Notes: generated from the sequence alone by a model not told the origin. A stretch of 64,000 nt of DNA from JAFAMS01 sp049520515 (GCA_049520515.1 JBEKPS010000001.1:310001-374000), one strand, 5' to 3'. Shown: positions 1-8,070, counted from the stretch's first letter. Program-made: numbers and translations.

Positions 1-578
1 GAGCTCGCGTTCGAAACGATCGAGAGCGAACCAAGCGGTGCGTATCCCGCGCCGCTGCCCGTGTAATAGGAACGCCGCAGCATCTCGGAAAGCACGCCGA
101 AGGGACTCTCATCGGCGTCGATGATTCGTGATGCGAGCGTCTTTCGTGCGCGCGAAATCGTCGCGTGCGAGAAATCCGGTGCGGCAAGTGCGCCGCCCAA
201 GAGCGCGAGCGCGGCGCGAATCGTCGCGGGCGAACCTTCAACGTAGTAGCGCACGTATTGCGGCTCGACGCTGACGGTCAAATTCGCGCCAACCTCTGCA
301 ATCGCCGCGCGTAAGGGCATCGGGCGCTCGCCGGTCGCCACCGGCGTTTGCGCGACGACCTCGCCGAGCAACGCTGCAAAACCGTTCTGCTGGCTGGCTT
401 GGCGATCGAGGCCGCCAGGAAGGATGATCTGCACGCCGGCTAACGTGGCGTTCAGATCGACCTGCGCCGGGACGTTTTCAATCATGGTCGTCGCCGGATA
501 GCGGTCGACGGAGGCTGCGGCCGGCGTAGCGAGGGCAGCCGTAACCGCGAACGAGAGCGCGAGGACGGAACGCATCAT
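1..578 (-). CDS. M16-like peptidase family protein, C-terminus cut by window edge
   Basis: The reading frame begins MMRSVLALSF with a hydrophobic stretch ending in AAA, a probable signal peptide, so the product is likely exported. The body resembles the N-terminal half of M16 (insulinase/processing-peptidase) subunits. At the place where active M16 enzymes carry the zinc motif HXXEH, it reads GFAALLGEVV, so no metal ligands are visible. The start codon overlaps the stop of the upstream M16-like gene (ATGA), which implies translational coupling. About 192 residues are visible and the rest lies beyond position 1. Family assignment is by overall pattern and is fairly secure; the function as a non-catalytic M16 partner is inferred. 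Confidence 0.7.
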   Translation of the reverse strand, partial: MMRSVLALSFAVTAALATPAAASVDRYPATTMIENVPAQVDLNATLAGVQIILPGGLDRQASQQNGFAALLGEVVAQTPVATGERPMPLRAAIAEVGANLTVSVEPQYVRYYVEGSPATIRAALALLGGALAAPDFSHATISRARKTLASRIIDADESPFGVLSEMLRRSYYTGSGAGYAPLGSLSIVSNAS

Positions 579-1858
579 TTCGACTGCACCTGGAGCTCGG
601 CCGTCGCGGGCGGCGGTGCGGTCAGATACTTGGCGACCGTTTCGGCAACCATGTCGGGTGTCAGCGCATGAATGGATGCAATATAGCGCCCTGCATCAAG
701 ATCCGCGCCCGGCGCATACGCCGCGTCCCCTTCGAGTGAATACCATCCGAAATTGTCAGCCAGCGCAAGCGGTGTCGAGACGTCGCTCATGACGTGATAC
801 TCGAATAAGCGCCGCGCGGCCTCAAAGCTTTGCTTGTCGAGTGGTTTGCGCATCGACGCGAGTGCAGTTTCAATTTTCGCGCGCGCAGCGGTAGCTTGCC
901 CCCCGGTCGCCTCGACGTAGAAAACGCCCGGATCGTAGTACGTGACGTACTGCGCGTCGATCGACGCGTCGATGTCGTCGAGCTGGCGCGAAACGACACC
1001 GGAATCCGGATCGAAGAGATAATCAGCCACGAAATCAAGTGCCGTCGCAGCCCGTTCGTCTTTGATCGGCGGTCCCGTCCAGGCAAAGCCAAAACCCGGA
1101 ACCGGCCCATTGCGCACGACACTCTGCGGCGCCGTCGAGACAATGCTCGAGAAATCAGCGGCGGGTTCAGGCGCACTTGTATCGGTACGCCCGGCAACGG
1201 CCTCATCGGCCAACTGCTCGTCGACGCTTCCGGTCAAGACGATCGTCGCGTTCGACGCGCGAAATGCGCGGGTTGCGAAGGTCCGCAAGTCGTCCAGCGT
1301 GAGCGACATGATGGTGCTTGAATCGACCGGCGAGTAATGATCGGGACCGCTTTTGAAGAGCGTTTCGAACAGCGCTTCGCGCAGCGTCTCGGACGGCTGC
1401 GTTATGTCACGCAGCCGCGTGTCGGTTCGCACTTCTGCAAGCGCGCGCGTGCGTCCATCGTCGTTAAGAACCGGCGTGAAGTACACGCCGCTCATCGTTC
1501 GCAAGACGCGTGCTGCCTCGGTCGCAGGGACGAGCGCTGAAATCTCTATCGTTTGCGGATAGACGTTGACGCTAAAGCGACCGCCGACTTCGGCGACGAG
1601 CACTGCAAGCGGTGTCCCGGTCAGCGGCTGCGAGGCGGCCACCGTCAACGCGGCCAAATTCGCCAGGCCGGGCTTCGGCGTGGCGTCAAAGCCGATCGAC
1701 GGCGCGCGGAACCACAACTCGATTGCAGCGACCGGCGATCCGCTGAGCGGACGCACGATGCTCGTGACGCCGCTGGGCAGCTTCTTCGTCGTGGCCGAGG
1801 GACCGAATGCGGCTCCAAAAAGGAACACCGCCGCGAGTACGACCGCCGCGCGGTGCAT
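575..1858 (-). CDS. M16-like peptidase family protein (inactive-type)
   Basis: This 427-residue protein has an N-terminal signal sequence (about residues 1-22) and the two-domain layout of M16B proteins: an N-terminal M16 domain and a C-terminal domain containing the GFAWTGPP region typical of the second half. The zinc motif HXXEH is absent; the equivalent position reads GLANLAALTVAAS. In most M16 pairs one subunit is catalytic and the other is not. Here the downstream gene (1-578) also lacks the motif. The gene starts 7 bp after ftsH and overlaps the next M16 gene, so the three probably form one transcript. It may act as a periplasmic chaperone or structural subunit, but this is inference. 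Confidence 0.75.
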   Translation of the reverse strand: MHRAAVVLAAVFLFGAAFGPSATTKKLPSGVTSIVRPLSGSPVAAIELWFRAPSIGFDATPKPGLANLAALTVAASQPLTGTPLAVLVAEVGGRFSVNVYPQTIEISALVPATEAARVLRTMSGVYFTPVLNDDGRTRALAEVRTDTRLRDITQPSETLREALFETLFKSGPDHYSPVDSSTIMSLTLDDLRTFATRAFRASNATIVLTGSVDEQLADEAVAGRTDTSAPEPAADFSSIVSTAPQSVVRNGPVPGFGFAWTGPPIKDERAATALDFVADYLFDPDSGVVSRQLDDIDASIDAQYVTYYDPGVFYVEATGGQATAARAKIETALASMRKPLDKQSFEAARRLFEYHVMSDVSTPLALADNFGWYSLEGDAAYAPGADLDAGRYIASIHALTPDMVAETVAKYLTAPPPATAELQVQSK

Positions 1859-1865
1859 CAGTGGC

Positions 1866-3782
1866 TCAGGCCGGCTCGGGCGAGATGTTCGGCGGAAGTC
1901 GCTTTGGCTTATCGGTGACCGGATCGGACTCGACGGGGACGGCAGCTGCAGCGGGAAGCTCGGCGGGCGGCTCCGCTGATTCGACTACACGCGGATACGG
2001 CGATTCCGAAAGGATCGCTTGGACTTCTTCAGCCTCGACCGTCTCGTGCTCCAAGAGCGACTCGACCATGCGCTGCACTTTATGCCAGTTCGCGTCTAAG
2101 ATGCCGCGCGCGATCTTATAGCAATCATCGATGATCTGACGGACCTCGCCGTCGATCTTGCTTGCGATCTCTTCCGAATAGTTGCGGTCTTCGCCGAAAT
2201 CGCGGCCCAAAAACACCTGATGGTTGCCGCGGCCGTACTGCACCGTTCCGAGCTCGCTCGACATCCCGTATTGCGTCACCATGCGGCGCGCCAGCTCGGT
2301 GGCCTTTTCGAAGTCGTTGCTCGCACCGGTCGTGACTTCTTTGAACTGCATCTCTTCGGAGACGCGTCCGCCCAAGAGCCCCGTGATCTGATCGATGATC
2401 TCGGCGCGCGTCATCAGATAGCGATCTTCGGTTGGTAGCTGCATCGTTAAGCCGAGTGCCATGCCGCGCGAAATGATCGTCACTTTGTGAACGGGATTCG
2501 CATTCGGCAACATGCCGCCGACGATGGCGTGGCCCGACTCGTGATACGCGACAATCTCTTTCTCTTTTTGCGAGATGATGCGCGAGCGGCGTTCCGGTCC
2601 GGCGATGACGCGATCGATTGCTTCTTCGCAATCTGCCATCTCGATGACCGACTTGTTCTGACGCGCCGCAAGAAGCGCGGCCTCATTCAGAAGATTCTCG
2701 AGATCGGCGCCCGAGAATCCGGGCGTGCGTTTTGCGAGCGTCTCGAGCGAGATCTCTTTGGAAAGCGGCTTATTCCGTGCGTGAACGGCGAGGATCTGGG
2801 CGCGGCCCTTGACGTCGGCGCGATCGACGACGATCTGACGATCGAAGCGGCCGGGGCGCAGCAACGCGGGATCGAGGACGTCCGGACGGTTGGTTGCGGC
2901 GATCAGAATGACGCCGGTGTTCGGATCGAAGCCGTCCATCTCGACAAGCAACTGGTTCAACGTTTGCTCGCGCTCATCGTGTCCGCCGCCGAGGCCGGCG
3001 CCGCGTTGACGGCCGACCGCATCGATTTCATCGATGAAGACGATGCAGGGTGCGCTCTTCTTGGCTTGCTCGAAGAGATCGCGAACGCGGGATGCACCGA
3101 CGCCGACGAACATCTCGACGAAGTCGGAGCCGGAGATCGAGAAGAACGGGACGCCGGCTTCGCCGGCAATTGCGCGCGCCAGCAGCGTCTTTCCGGAACC
3201 CGGCGGGCCTAAGAGCAGAACGCCCTTGGGAATCCGCGCGCCGAGCGCTTGGAACTTCTTCGGATACTTGAGGAACTCGACGACTTCCGCGAGCTCTTGT
3301 TTTGCTTCTTCAATGCCGGCGACGTCGTTGAACGTCACCTTCGGACGGTTTTCAGACAATAGCTTGGCGCGCGAACGTCCGAATGAAAGTGCTTGGCTGC
3401 CGCCGCTCTGCGCTTGACGCAAAATGAAGATCAGCAACAACCCCATCAATACGAACGGGACGAGCTGCAAGATCCAGCCGATGATCGGAGTCGTATTCTG
3501 CTGGTCCACGTTGATCTCAACGTTGTGTTTGCGAAGCTCGGGCAGATAATCCGATTCGCCCGGCGTCGTCACTTGGAACTTGGCGCCGGTGTCGCGATAC
3601 TCGCCGGCAACATCGTGCCCGGCAAGCGTTACTTTAGAGACCTTGTTTTGCTGAACGTAGGTGTAGAACTGCGAATAGGAAATCCGCGTGGTCTGCGTCG
3701 GTGCGAGCACGCGCTCGACGACGAAGATCACGAAAACGAAGATTGCCAGGATCAGCAGTATGGCTCGAGCGTGTTTTCCCAT
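1866..3782 (-). CDS. ftsH: ATP-dependent zinc metalloprotease FtsH
   Basis: This is the membrane-anchored AAA+ protease that degrades misassembled membrane proteins and short-lived regulators. Two membrane segments (about residues 7-23 and 101-121) flank a small periplasmic domain. The AAA module has Walker A GPPGSGKT (about 192-199), Walker B IVFIDEID and the second region of homology ATNRPDVLDPALLRPGRFD. The M41 zinc protease motif HESGH lies at about 414-418. The 638-residue length is normal for the family. The C-terminal tail is rich in Pro and Ala. It follows tilS and hpt, a widely conserved order in bacteria. There is a 47-bp gap from hpt, so the gene is probably cotranscribed. Confidence 0.98.
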   Translation of the reverse strand: MGKHARAILLILAIFVFVIFVVERVLAPTQTTRISYSQFYTYVQQNKVSKVTLAGHDVAGEYRDTGAKFQVTTPGESDYLPELRKHNVEINVDQQNTTPIIGWILQLVPFVLMGLLLIFILRQAQSGGSQALSFGRSRAKLLSENRPKVTFNDVAGIEEAKQELAEVVEFLKYPKKFQALGARIPKGVLLLGPPGSGKTLLARAIAGEAGVPFFSISGSDFVEMFVGVGASRVRDLFEQAKKSAPCIVFIDEIDAVGRQRGAGLGGGHDEREQTLNQLLVEMDGFDPNTGVILIAATNRPDVLDPALLRPGRFDRQIVVDRADVKGRAQILAVHARNKPLSKEISLETLAKRTPGFSGADLENLLNEAALLAARQNKSVIEMADCEEAIDRVIAGPERRSRIISQKEKEIVAYHESGHAIVGGMLPNANPVHKVTIISRGMALGLTMQLPTEDRYLMTRAEIIDQITGLLGGRVSEEMQFKEVTTGASNDFEKATELARRMVTQYGMSSELGTVQYGRGNHQVFLGRDFGEDRNYSEEIASKIDGEVRQIIDDCYKIARGILDANWHKVQRMVESLLEHETVEAEEVQAILSESPYPRVVESAEPPAELPAAAAVPVESDPVTDKPKRLPPNISPEPA

Positions 3783-3829
3783 CGGTTCCTAGTAACGATA
3801 CCCTCAGCGGCCCAAAAGGTTTTCCCGCC

Positions 3830-4405
3830 CTAAGGAACGGGTTCCCCAGGCGGGAGAATTAGATTCGCCACAAAGGGCAAAGTCCGGTACTTTTCCTGAT
3901 AATCCAAACCGTACCCTACGACAAAGGCATCAGGAGAGACGAGACCGACGTAATCGAGCGTCGCATCGGCCATGCGGCGGTAGGGTTTGTCGAGGAGAAC
4001 CGCCGTGCGGAGGCTCTTCGGCGCTCTGCTCCTCAGCAGGCCCTGCAGGTAGTGCAGCGTCAGACCATTGTCCACGATGTCCTCGACGATGAGGATATTG
4101 CGGCCCTCGATACTCTCGCTCGTGTCCTTGAGCAAGCGAACCTCGCCCGAGCTGCGCGTATTGTTGCCGTAACTCGAAACGGCCATGAAGTCGAACGTGC
4201 AGAGCGGACCGGTGTCGATGCGCGAGAGCGCTCGCGCGAGATCGGACACGACGAACATCGCGCCTTTGAGGATTCCAATCATGTGGAGCGTCGCGCCGGC
4301 GTAGTCGCGTGCTATCTCGTGCGCCATCCGACCGATCGCAGCAGCGATTTCTTCTTCCGTGAAAATGATCTCAATTTTTTCGTCGGACGACTCGCGCGTT
4401 TGCAC
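3830..4405 (-). CDS. hpt: Hypoxanthine phosphoribosyltransferase
   Basis: This purine-salvage enzyme converts hypoxanthine or guanine plus PRPP to IMP or GMP. The PRPP-binding loop reads ILIVEDIVDNGLTL and the N-terminal KGAMFVVSDLARAL region is typical. I chose the GTG at 4405 because a strong AAAGGAGG Shine-Dalgarno sits 5 nt upstream and it gives the usual length (191 residues). The frame stays open further upstream, but that extension is only tilS read in another frame. The start overlaps the end of tilS by 35 nt, and the tilS-hpt-ftsH order is the classical one. Confidence 0.95.
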   Translation of the reverse strand: MQTRESSDEKIEIIFTEEEIAAAIGRMAHEIARDYAGATLHMIGILKGAMFVVSDLARALSRIDTGPLCTFDFMAVSSYGNNTRSSGEVRLLKDTSESIEGRNILIVEDIVDNGLTLHYLQGLLRSRAPKSLRTAVLLDKPYRRMADATLDYVGLVSPDAFVVGYGLDYQEKYRTLPFVANLILPPGEPVP

Positions 4406-5261
4406 TCCTACCTCCTTTGACGACCTCAACTCCGCCCTTGATGTGAACGCGGCCGCGATCCGCTCCGAGCGCTGCCTCGATCCGTTCGAACGAGACGTCG
4501 CGAAGGCCCACCTCGCGTTCAAGCGTTGCACGCAGGCGCCGGCGCGCACCGGCGACGCCGCTTTCCTCGAGCTCCGCCGCCACGATCGCGGCGCAGCGCG
4601 CAACAGCCTCATCGAGCCTCGGAAACCCCCCGCGTAAGCCTTCCAGCGCTTCACGGACGGCGTTGCGGCGGTATGCAATGTTCGTATTCGTCGGATCGCG
4701 GACATAAGGGAGCGCGCTGGCTCCGAGCTCGGCCTCGAGGGCATCGTGCCCGAGCTGCAGCAGCGGTCGAACGACGTCGATGCCCGGCTCCAGACGCCGC
4801 CGCACCGGGATCCCGCGCAAGCCGCGTAAGCCGGTGCCGCGGAAGAGCGCCAGCAAGACCGTCTCGGTTTGATCCTCGGCGACGTGCGCCGTCACGACGG
4901 CACGCGCACCGGCTTCTCGCGCCAGCTCCGTCAAGGCCGCATAGCGCGCATCACGCAGCGTCGCCTCATCAGCGCGAACTTTTTCGGGGTCGAGCGCAGC
5001 GATTCGCACGGGAATCGAAAGACGCGCGGCCAGCGAAAGCACGATCGCTTCGTCTTGCCACGATGAATCGCGCAGATGATGATTCACGTGCCCGAGGACG
5101 AGACGCCACTCGTGGCGCGGCGCAACCCGTGCGAGCAGACTCGCAAGCGCGACGCTATCCGGACCGCCTGAACACGCGATAAGCAGCGTGGCGCCTTTCG
5201 GTGCGATTTTCTGCGACTCAAGAACAGCCTCGAGTCCTCGCTCCGGGTGCGTGCGTCTAAT
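4371..5261 (-). CDS. tilS: tRNA(Ile)-lysidine synthase TilS, start unusual
   Basis: TilS modifies C34 of the CAU-anticodon tRNA-Ile to lysidine so that it reads AUA. The PP-loop ATPase motif SGGPDS is present, followed by the family signature GHVNHHLR and DPTNTN. The PP-loop lies upstream of the first usable GTG (5087), which therefore cannot be the true start. Going further upstream there is no ATG, GTG or TTG before an in-frame TAA at 5262-5264. That TAA is the edge of a dispersed repeat. The first codon after the TAA is ATT (5261), which gives about 296 residues and a normal 27-residue lead-in to SGGPDS. Either a near-cognate start is used or the start was altered by the repeat. Confidence 0.88.
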   Translation of the reverse strand: MRRTHPERGLEAVLESQKIAPKGATLLIACSGGPDSVALASLLARVAPRHEWRLVLGHVNHHLRDSSWQDEAIVLSLAARLSIPVRIAALDPEKVRADEATLRDARYAALTELAREAGARAVVTAHVAEDQTETVLLALFRGTGLRGLRGIPVRRRLEPGIDVVRPLLQLGHDALEAELGASALPYVRDPTNTNIAYRRNAVREALEGLRGGFPRLDEAVARCAAIVAAELEESGVAGARRRLRATLEREVGLRDVSFERIEAALGADRGRVHIKGGVEVVKGGRSANARVVRRKN

Positions 5262-5380
5262 TTAACGGCGCTCCGCCCCAGGCTGCGCGCCCCCCATGCT
5301 TCGCATGGGGCCCCCAAACCACAGAGCCCCTCAACATTACGATAAGAGCAACATCCCCCGAGGGGGCTCTTAACAACATC
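5262..5380 (-). repeat. Dispersed structured repeat, copy A (between smpB and tilS)
   Basis: This is one of three related copies (others at 7942-8061 and 51587-51710), all in minus orientation. It fills the whole gap between the smpB stop and the tilS start. On the minus strand it forms an outer stem AGAGCCCCC/GGGGCTCT, a hairpin CCCCATGC-TTC-GCATGGGG, and a third GC-rich hairpin GGCGC..GCGCC with a symmetric internal loop. Stem sequences differ between copies but pairing is kept. Reading ATGGGGGGCGCG.. in the tilS frame gives an 11-residue leader (MGGAQPGAERR) that ends at TAA just before the tilS ATT codon. Confidence 0.85.
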
Positions 5381-5864
5381 ACCTTGTAACCCGTTCCAGT
5401 TCGCGCTTCATCTCACGGTCTTGAATTGACTTGCGCTTATCGTACAGCTTCTTGCCCTTGGCCAGTCCGATCTCGACCTTGGCCTTGCCGCGCGTGAAGT
5501 ACAACCGCAGCGGAACGATCGTCAACCCTTTCTCGGCGCTGCGGGCTGCAAGGCGTTCGAGCTGCGACTTGTGCACGAGCAGTTTGCGTGCGCGGCGCGT
5601 ATCGTGCGCGGAAAACAAGCTCCCGGGTTTATACGGCGGAATGTACATGTTGACGAGCCACAGCTCGCCGTCGCGAACGCGCGCGAAGGCTTCGTTCAAG
5701 CTGACGCCGCCGGCGCGAATGCTCTTGATCTCCGTTCCCGTCAACGCGAGTCCCGCTTCAAGCGATTCAAGAATATGAAATTCGTGACGCGCGCGGCGAT
5801 TGTCGAGCGTCGGTGAGTTCTTGTTCTTTTCCACCGTGCGCTTCTCGGTGCGCGCGATGCGCAT
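5379..5864 (-). CDS. smpB: SsrA-binding protein SmpB
   Basis: SmpB binds tmRNA and delivers it to stalled ribosomes for trans-translation. The core features are present: N-terminal NRRARHEFHILE, GTEIKSIRAGGVSL, and a basic C-terminal tail with LAKGKKLYDKRKSIQDRE. I placed the start at the ATG at 5864 because it gives 161 residues, the usual family length. A longer upstream extension would only read through the neighbouring thioesterase gene. The start lies 1 nt after the thioesterase stop, and the stop is followed directly by repeat copy A. The gene appears to be part of the long minus-strand run of genes. Confidence 0.96.
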   Translation of the reverse strand: MRIARTEKRTVEKNKNSPTLDNRRARHEFHILESLEAGLALTGTEIKSIRAGGVSLNEAFARVRDGELWLVNMYIPPYKPGSLFSAHDTRRARKLLVHKSQLERLAARSAEKGLTIVPLRLYFTRGKAKVEIGLAKGKKLYDKRKSIQDREMKRELERVTR

Positions 5865-5865
5865 C

Positions 5866-6297
5866 TTAGGCACGGCCGAGAGTCCCCGGTTCGATGCGCG
5901 CTTTGCCGACGAATTTTCCCTCGCCGCTCGCCAAGACGGTGCCGTCCATGCCGAGGATCTCGGCCTCAACTCCAACGACGTTGCGGCGCTCCCACACAAC
6001 GCGTCCAACGAGTTTCAACTTGGTTTCAAGCGGCACGGGACGGCGAAAACGCGTCGAAACCTCGGCGGTGACGCCCTTCCATCCGACAGCCCCGGCTGCA
6101 TAAGCCATCGCCTCGTCGATCAACGCCATGACCATTCCACCGTGCGCGATGCCGCGATAGCCTTGGTAAACCGCCGGCAATGACGTCTCGCAGACAGCCG
6201 TGTTGCCCTCGATATGAAAGCGCAAGCGCAACCCGACCGGGTTGTCGACGCCACAAAGAAAGCAGCGCCCGTCGTCGACGGGTTCAGCGCTTGGAAT
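5866..6297 (-). CDS. Hotdog-fold (PaaI-type) thioesterase, near-cognate start
   Basis: This small hotdog protein probably hydrolyses acyl-CoA or a similar thioester. It shows GIAHGGMVMALIDEAMAY, the catalytic-helix signature, and a central FRRPVPLETKLKLVGRV strand pattern. The first conventional start is TTG at 6231, but the conserved family N-terminus RCFLCGVDNPVGLRLRF lies 11 or more codons upstream of it. In that region no ATG, GTG or TTG is available for a long way. ATT at 6297, overlapping the stop of the TPR gene (6284-6286), is the best near-cognate candidate and gives 143 residues. If TTG 6231 is really used, the protein loses its CxxC-like N-terminal motif. The substrate is unknown. 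Confidence 0.8.
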   Translation of the reverse strand: MPSAEPVDDGRCFLCGVDNPVGLRLRFHIEGNTAVCETSLPAVYQGYRGIAHGGMVMALIDEAMAYAAGAVGWKGVTAEVSTRFRRPVPLETKLKLVGRVVWERRNVVGVEAEILGMDGTVLASGEGKFVGKARIEPGTLGRA

Positions 6298-7264
6298 CGG
6301 TGGTGGAGCCGCTTGATTTGTCGTCGTAGTCGCCCTTTGAGATCTTGTCCAGAAGCTTGCGTGCGTAGACGCCGTCGGCGTCGTTTGCGACCGCCTCTTC
6401 CAAGTATTTCTTCGCGTCGGCGACTTTCTTCTGTTTGAGCAATATCTGCGCGATCAACGTATAGCCGTATTGTCCTGCTTCGCCGACCCGGCCAGGATCA
6501 AGCGCAAGGCCTGCCTTTGCATATGCGATTGCCGCGTTGTACTGGTTGAGATCGTCCATGATCGAGGCTAAATGGAACTGGATATCGGCGTAATCGGGGA
6601 CGAGATTCGGGACGGCGACGGCGTAGCGCAGTCCCTCTTGCGGGTCACGCAAATCGACCTGATAGATGCCGGCGAGATACTCGCGTGCGAGCACGTTGTT
6701 CGGATCGGTCCGCATCGCCGCCAGAAACTCAACTTTAGCGCGGTTTGCGGAGCGCTCGTTTTCACGCATGATACCCAATCCAATGTGCGCCGCTTGTGCG
6801 CTGGGATCGAGACTCACGGCCGTATTGAACTCTTCGCGCGCATCGAGACTGCGATCGGCGCCGAGCAATCCCGCAAAGAGGTACGAGAACCCCAAGCGTA
6901 CGTGCGCCAAATAGCTCTTGGGTGACTTTCCGACGACATCTTCTTCGAGGTTCGTGACTGCTTCGAGGCCACCGCCGACGTGAGCTGCGGACGCGTTCAT
7001 GAACGAGATCGCAAGCGTGTTGTCCGGGACGATGCTGAGCGCCGCGTCGAATTCTTTTTGCGACTGTTCGAAGTTGCGCGCGTAAAAATCGTGCAACGCG
7101 ACATCAAGCTGGGCTGCAAATTTTAGGTTCGCGTAGTCGTTCCGCACGGTCTCGGCACCGGCCATCGACTGCAGTGCGACGACGGTAAGCGCAACAGCGA
7201 GGGCTCGCGCCCTCAACGACCCATCCCTAAGCGCCGCGCCAAGACGTCCGGAAGATGCGCGCAC
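6284..7264 (-). CDS. Exported TPR-repeat protein
   Basis: This protein of about 326 residues has a hydrophobic N-terminal segment (ALAVALTVVALQSMAGA), probably a signal peptide, followed by TPR-like helical repeats across most of its length. Recognisable repeat cores include LYIAHVRLGFSYLFAG-like and AQAAHIGLGIMREN stretches. It likely mediates protein contacts in the periplasm or envelope; no catalytic motif is visible. Two starts are possible. GTG 7264 overlaps the phosphoesterase gene by 52 nt. TTG 7216 overlaps its stop as TTGA and removes 16 residues ahead of the signal peptide. The second looks more natural for a coupled operon gene. Confidence 0.75.
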   Translation of the reverse strand: MRASSGRLGAALRDGSLRARALAVALTVVALQSMAGAETVRNDYANLKFAAQLDVALHDFYARNFEQSQKEFDAALSIVPDNTLAISFMNASAAHVGGGLEAVTNLEEDVVGKSPKSYLAHVRLGFSYLFAGLLGADRSLDAREEFNTAVSLDPSAQAAHIGLGIMRENERSANRAKVEFLAAMRTDPNNVLAREYLAGIYQVDLRDPQEGLRYAVAVPNLVPDYADIQFHLASIMDDLNQYNAAIAYAKAGLALDPGRVGEAGQYGYTLIAQILLKQKKVADAKKYLEEAVANDADGVYARKLLDKISKGDYDDKSSGSTTDSKR

Positions 7265-7977
7265 TCGATCTTTTCTTGCACTGCCGCTATGGGGTAGTCG
7301 AAACGAATAACTTCGATGCTGCGCTTTTCTGAATCGTAGATACCGAAGCTTGCTTGCGGATTCAAATCGCGCGGCTGTCCGATGCTTCCGACATTGATGA
7401 TGTACCGGTAGCCTTCTTCGAGCTGCGCGGTGCCGCCGTATTGAAAATGACGGTGTGCGATTGCTCCGTCGGGGGCAAGCGCGTACATCTCGGCGAGATG
7501 CGTGTGACCGATGAAGATCAGCGTTGCGTCCGTCGACTCGAAAGACCGGCGCGCACTCTCCTTATCCGTGATATACGCGAAGTAATCCGGATGCGGTGCG
7601 CCGTGCACGAGCAGATAGTCGGCATCGCGATGTTCGTAGTCGAGCGTTCCGAGCCACTTGGAATTCTCCGGCGAGAGCACGCCTTGCGTCCATTTGATCG
7701 CTTGTTGCGCCGCCGAATTGAACCACTCGACGCCGAAGTTCTCGATTGCGGCCAAATCATGATTGCCCATGACCGTCACTCCGCCGCGCTCGCGCACTTT
7801 GTCGACGCACTCGTTCGGATTCGGGCCGTACCCGACGATGTCGCCAAGGCACCAGAGCACATCGCCGGCACCGATCTGTGCGAGCGCAATATCGAACGCC
7901 TCGACGTTGCCGTGAATGTCGGTGACGATCGCGTATTTGATTTTAAGGCGCTCCGCCCCAGGCTCCGCGCCCCCCAC
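7213..7977 (-). CDS. Calcineurin-like metallophosphoesterase (YfcE/MJ0936 type)
   Basis: All family metal-binding motifs are visible in order: DIHGN near the start, GDIVGYG, GNHD, and GHTH in the C-terminal half. It probably acts as a small soluble phosphodiesterase; the substrate cannot be read from the sequence. The only conventional start in frame is GTG 7977, which lies inside repeat copy B, so the annotated N-terminus MGGAEPGAERLK is encoded by the repeat. The family normally begins MKYAIVSDIHG. The codon at the repeat boundary (7941) is ATC, exactly where an ATG would be expected. The gene follows hisC and overlaps the TPR gene. Confidence 0.9.
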   Translation of the reverse strand: MGGAEPGAERLKIKYAIVTDIHGNVEAFDIALAQIGAGDVLWCLGDIVGYGPNPNECVDKVRERGGVTVMGNHDLAAIENFGVEWFNSAAQQAIKWTQGVLSPENSKWLGTLDYEHRDADYLLVHGAPHPDYFAYITDKESARRSFESTDATLIFIGHTHLAEMYALAPDGAIAHRHFQYGGTAQLEEGYRYIINVGSIGQPRDLNPQASFGIYDSEKRSIEVIRFDYPIAAVQEKIECAHLPDVLARRLGMGR

Positions 7978-8061
7978 GCTGCGCGTGGGGCCCCCAAGCG
8001 CAAGGGCCCAGCATCATTGCAATAAGCCGAAGATTCCCTGAAGGGGCCCTAAACAACATGA
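7942..8061 (-). repeat. Dispersed structured repeat, copy B (between hisC and phosphoesterase)
   Basis: This copy aligns with copy A over its whole length. It shares the block GGCGCTCCGCCCCAGGCT on the plus strand, a central hairpin with changed but still paired arms (CCCCACGC-TGC-GCGTGGGG), the GGGGCCCCCAA junction, an outer stem AGGGCCC/GGGGCCCT, and the end CTAAACAACATGATC. It occupies almost the entire hisC-to-phosphoesterase gap. On the minus strand, GTG at the foot of the central hairpin opens a frame that runs through the repeat into the phosphoesterase without a stop. Confidence 0.85.
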
Positions 8062-8070
8062 TCGGTTCTA

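Noticed and set aside
2487..3212. Long plus-strand frame opposite ftsH
   Set aside because: Antisense shadow of a strongly conserved gene; no recognisable motif.
5262..5264. General stop-codon reassignment (TAA or TAG)
   Set aside because: Both codons end many intact genes in the window normally; the two odd stops are better explained by the repeat and a local mutation or readthrough.
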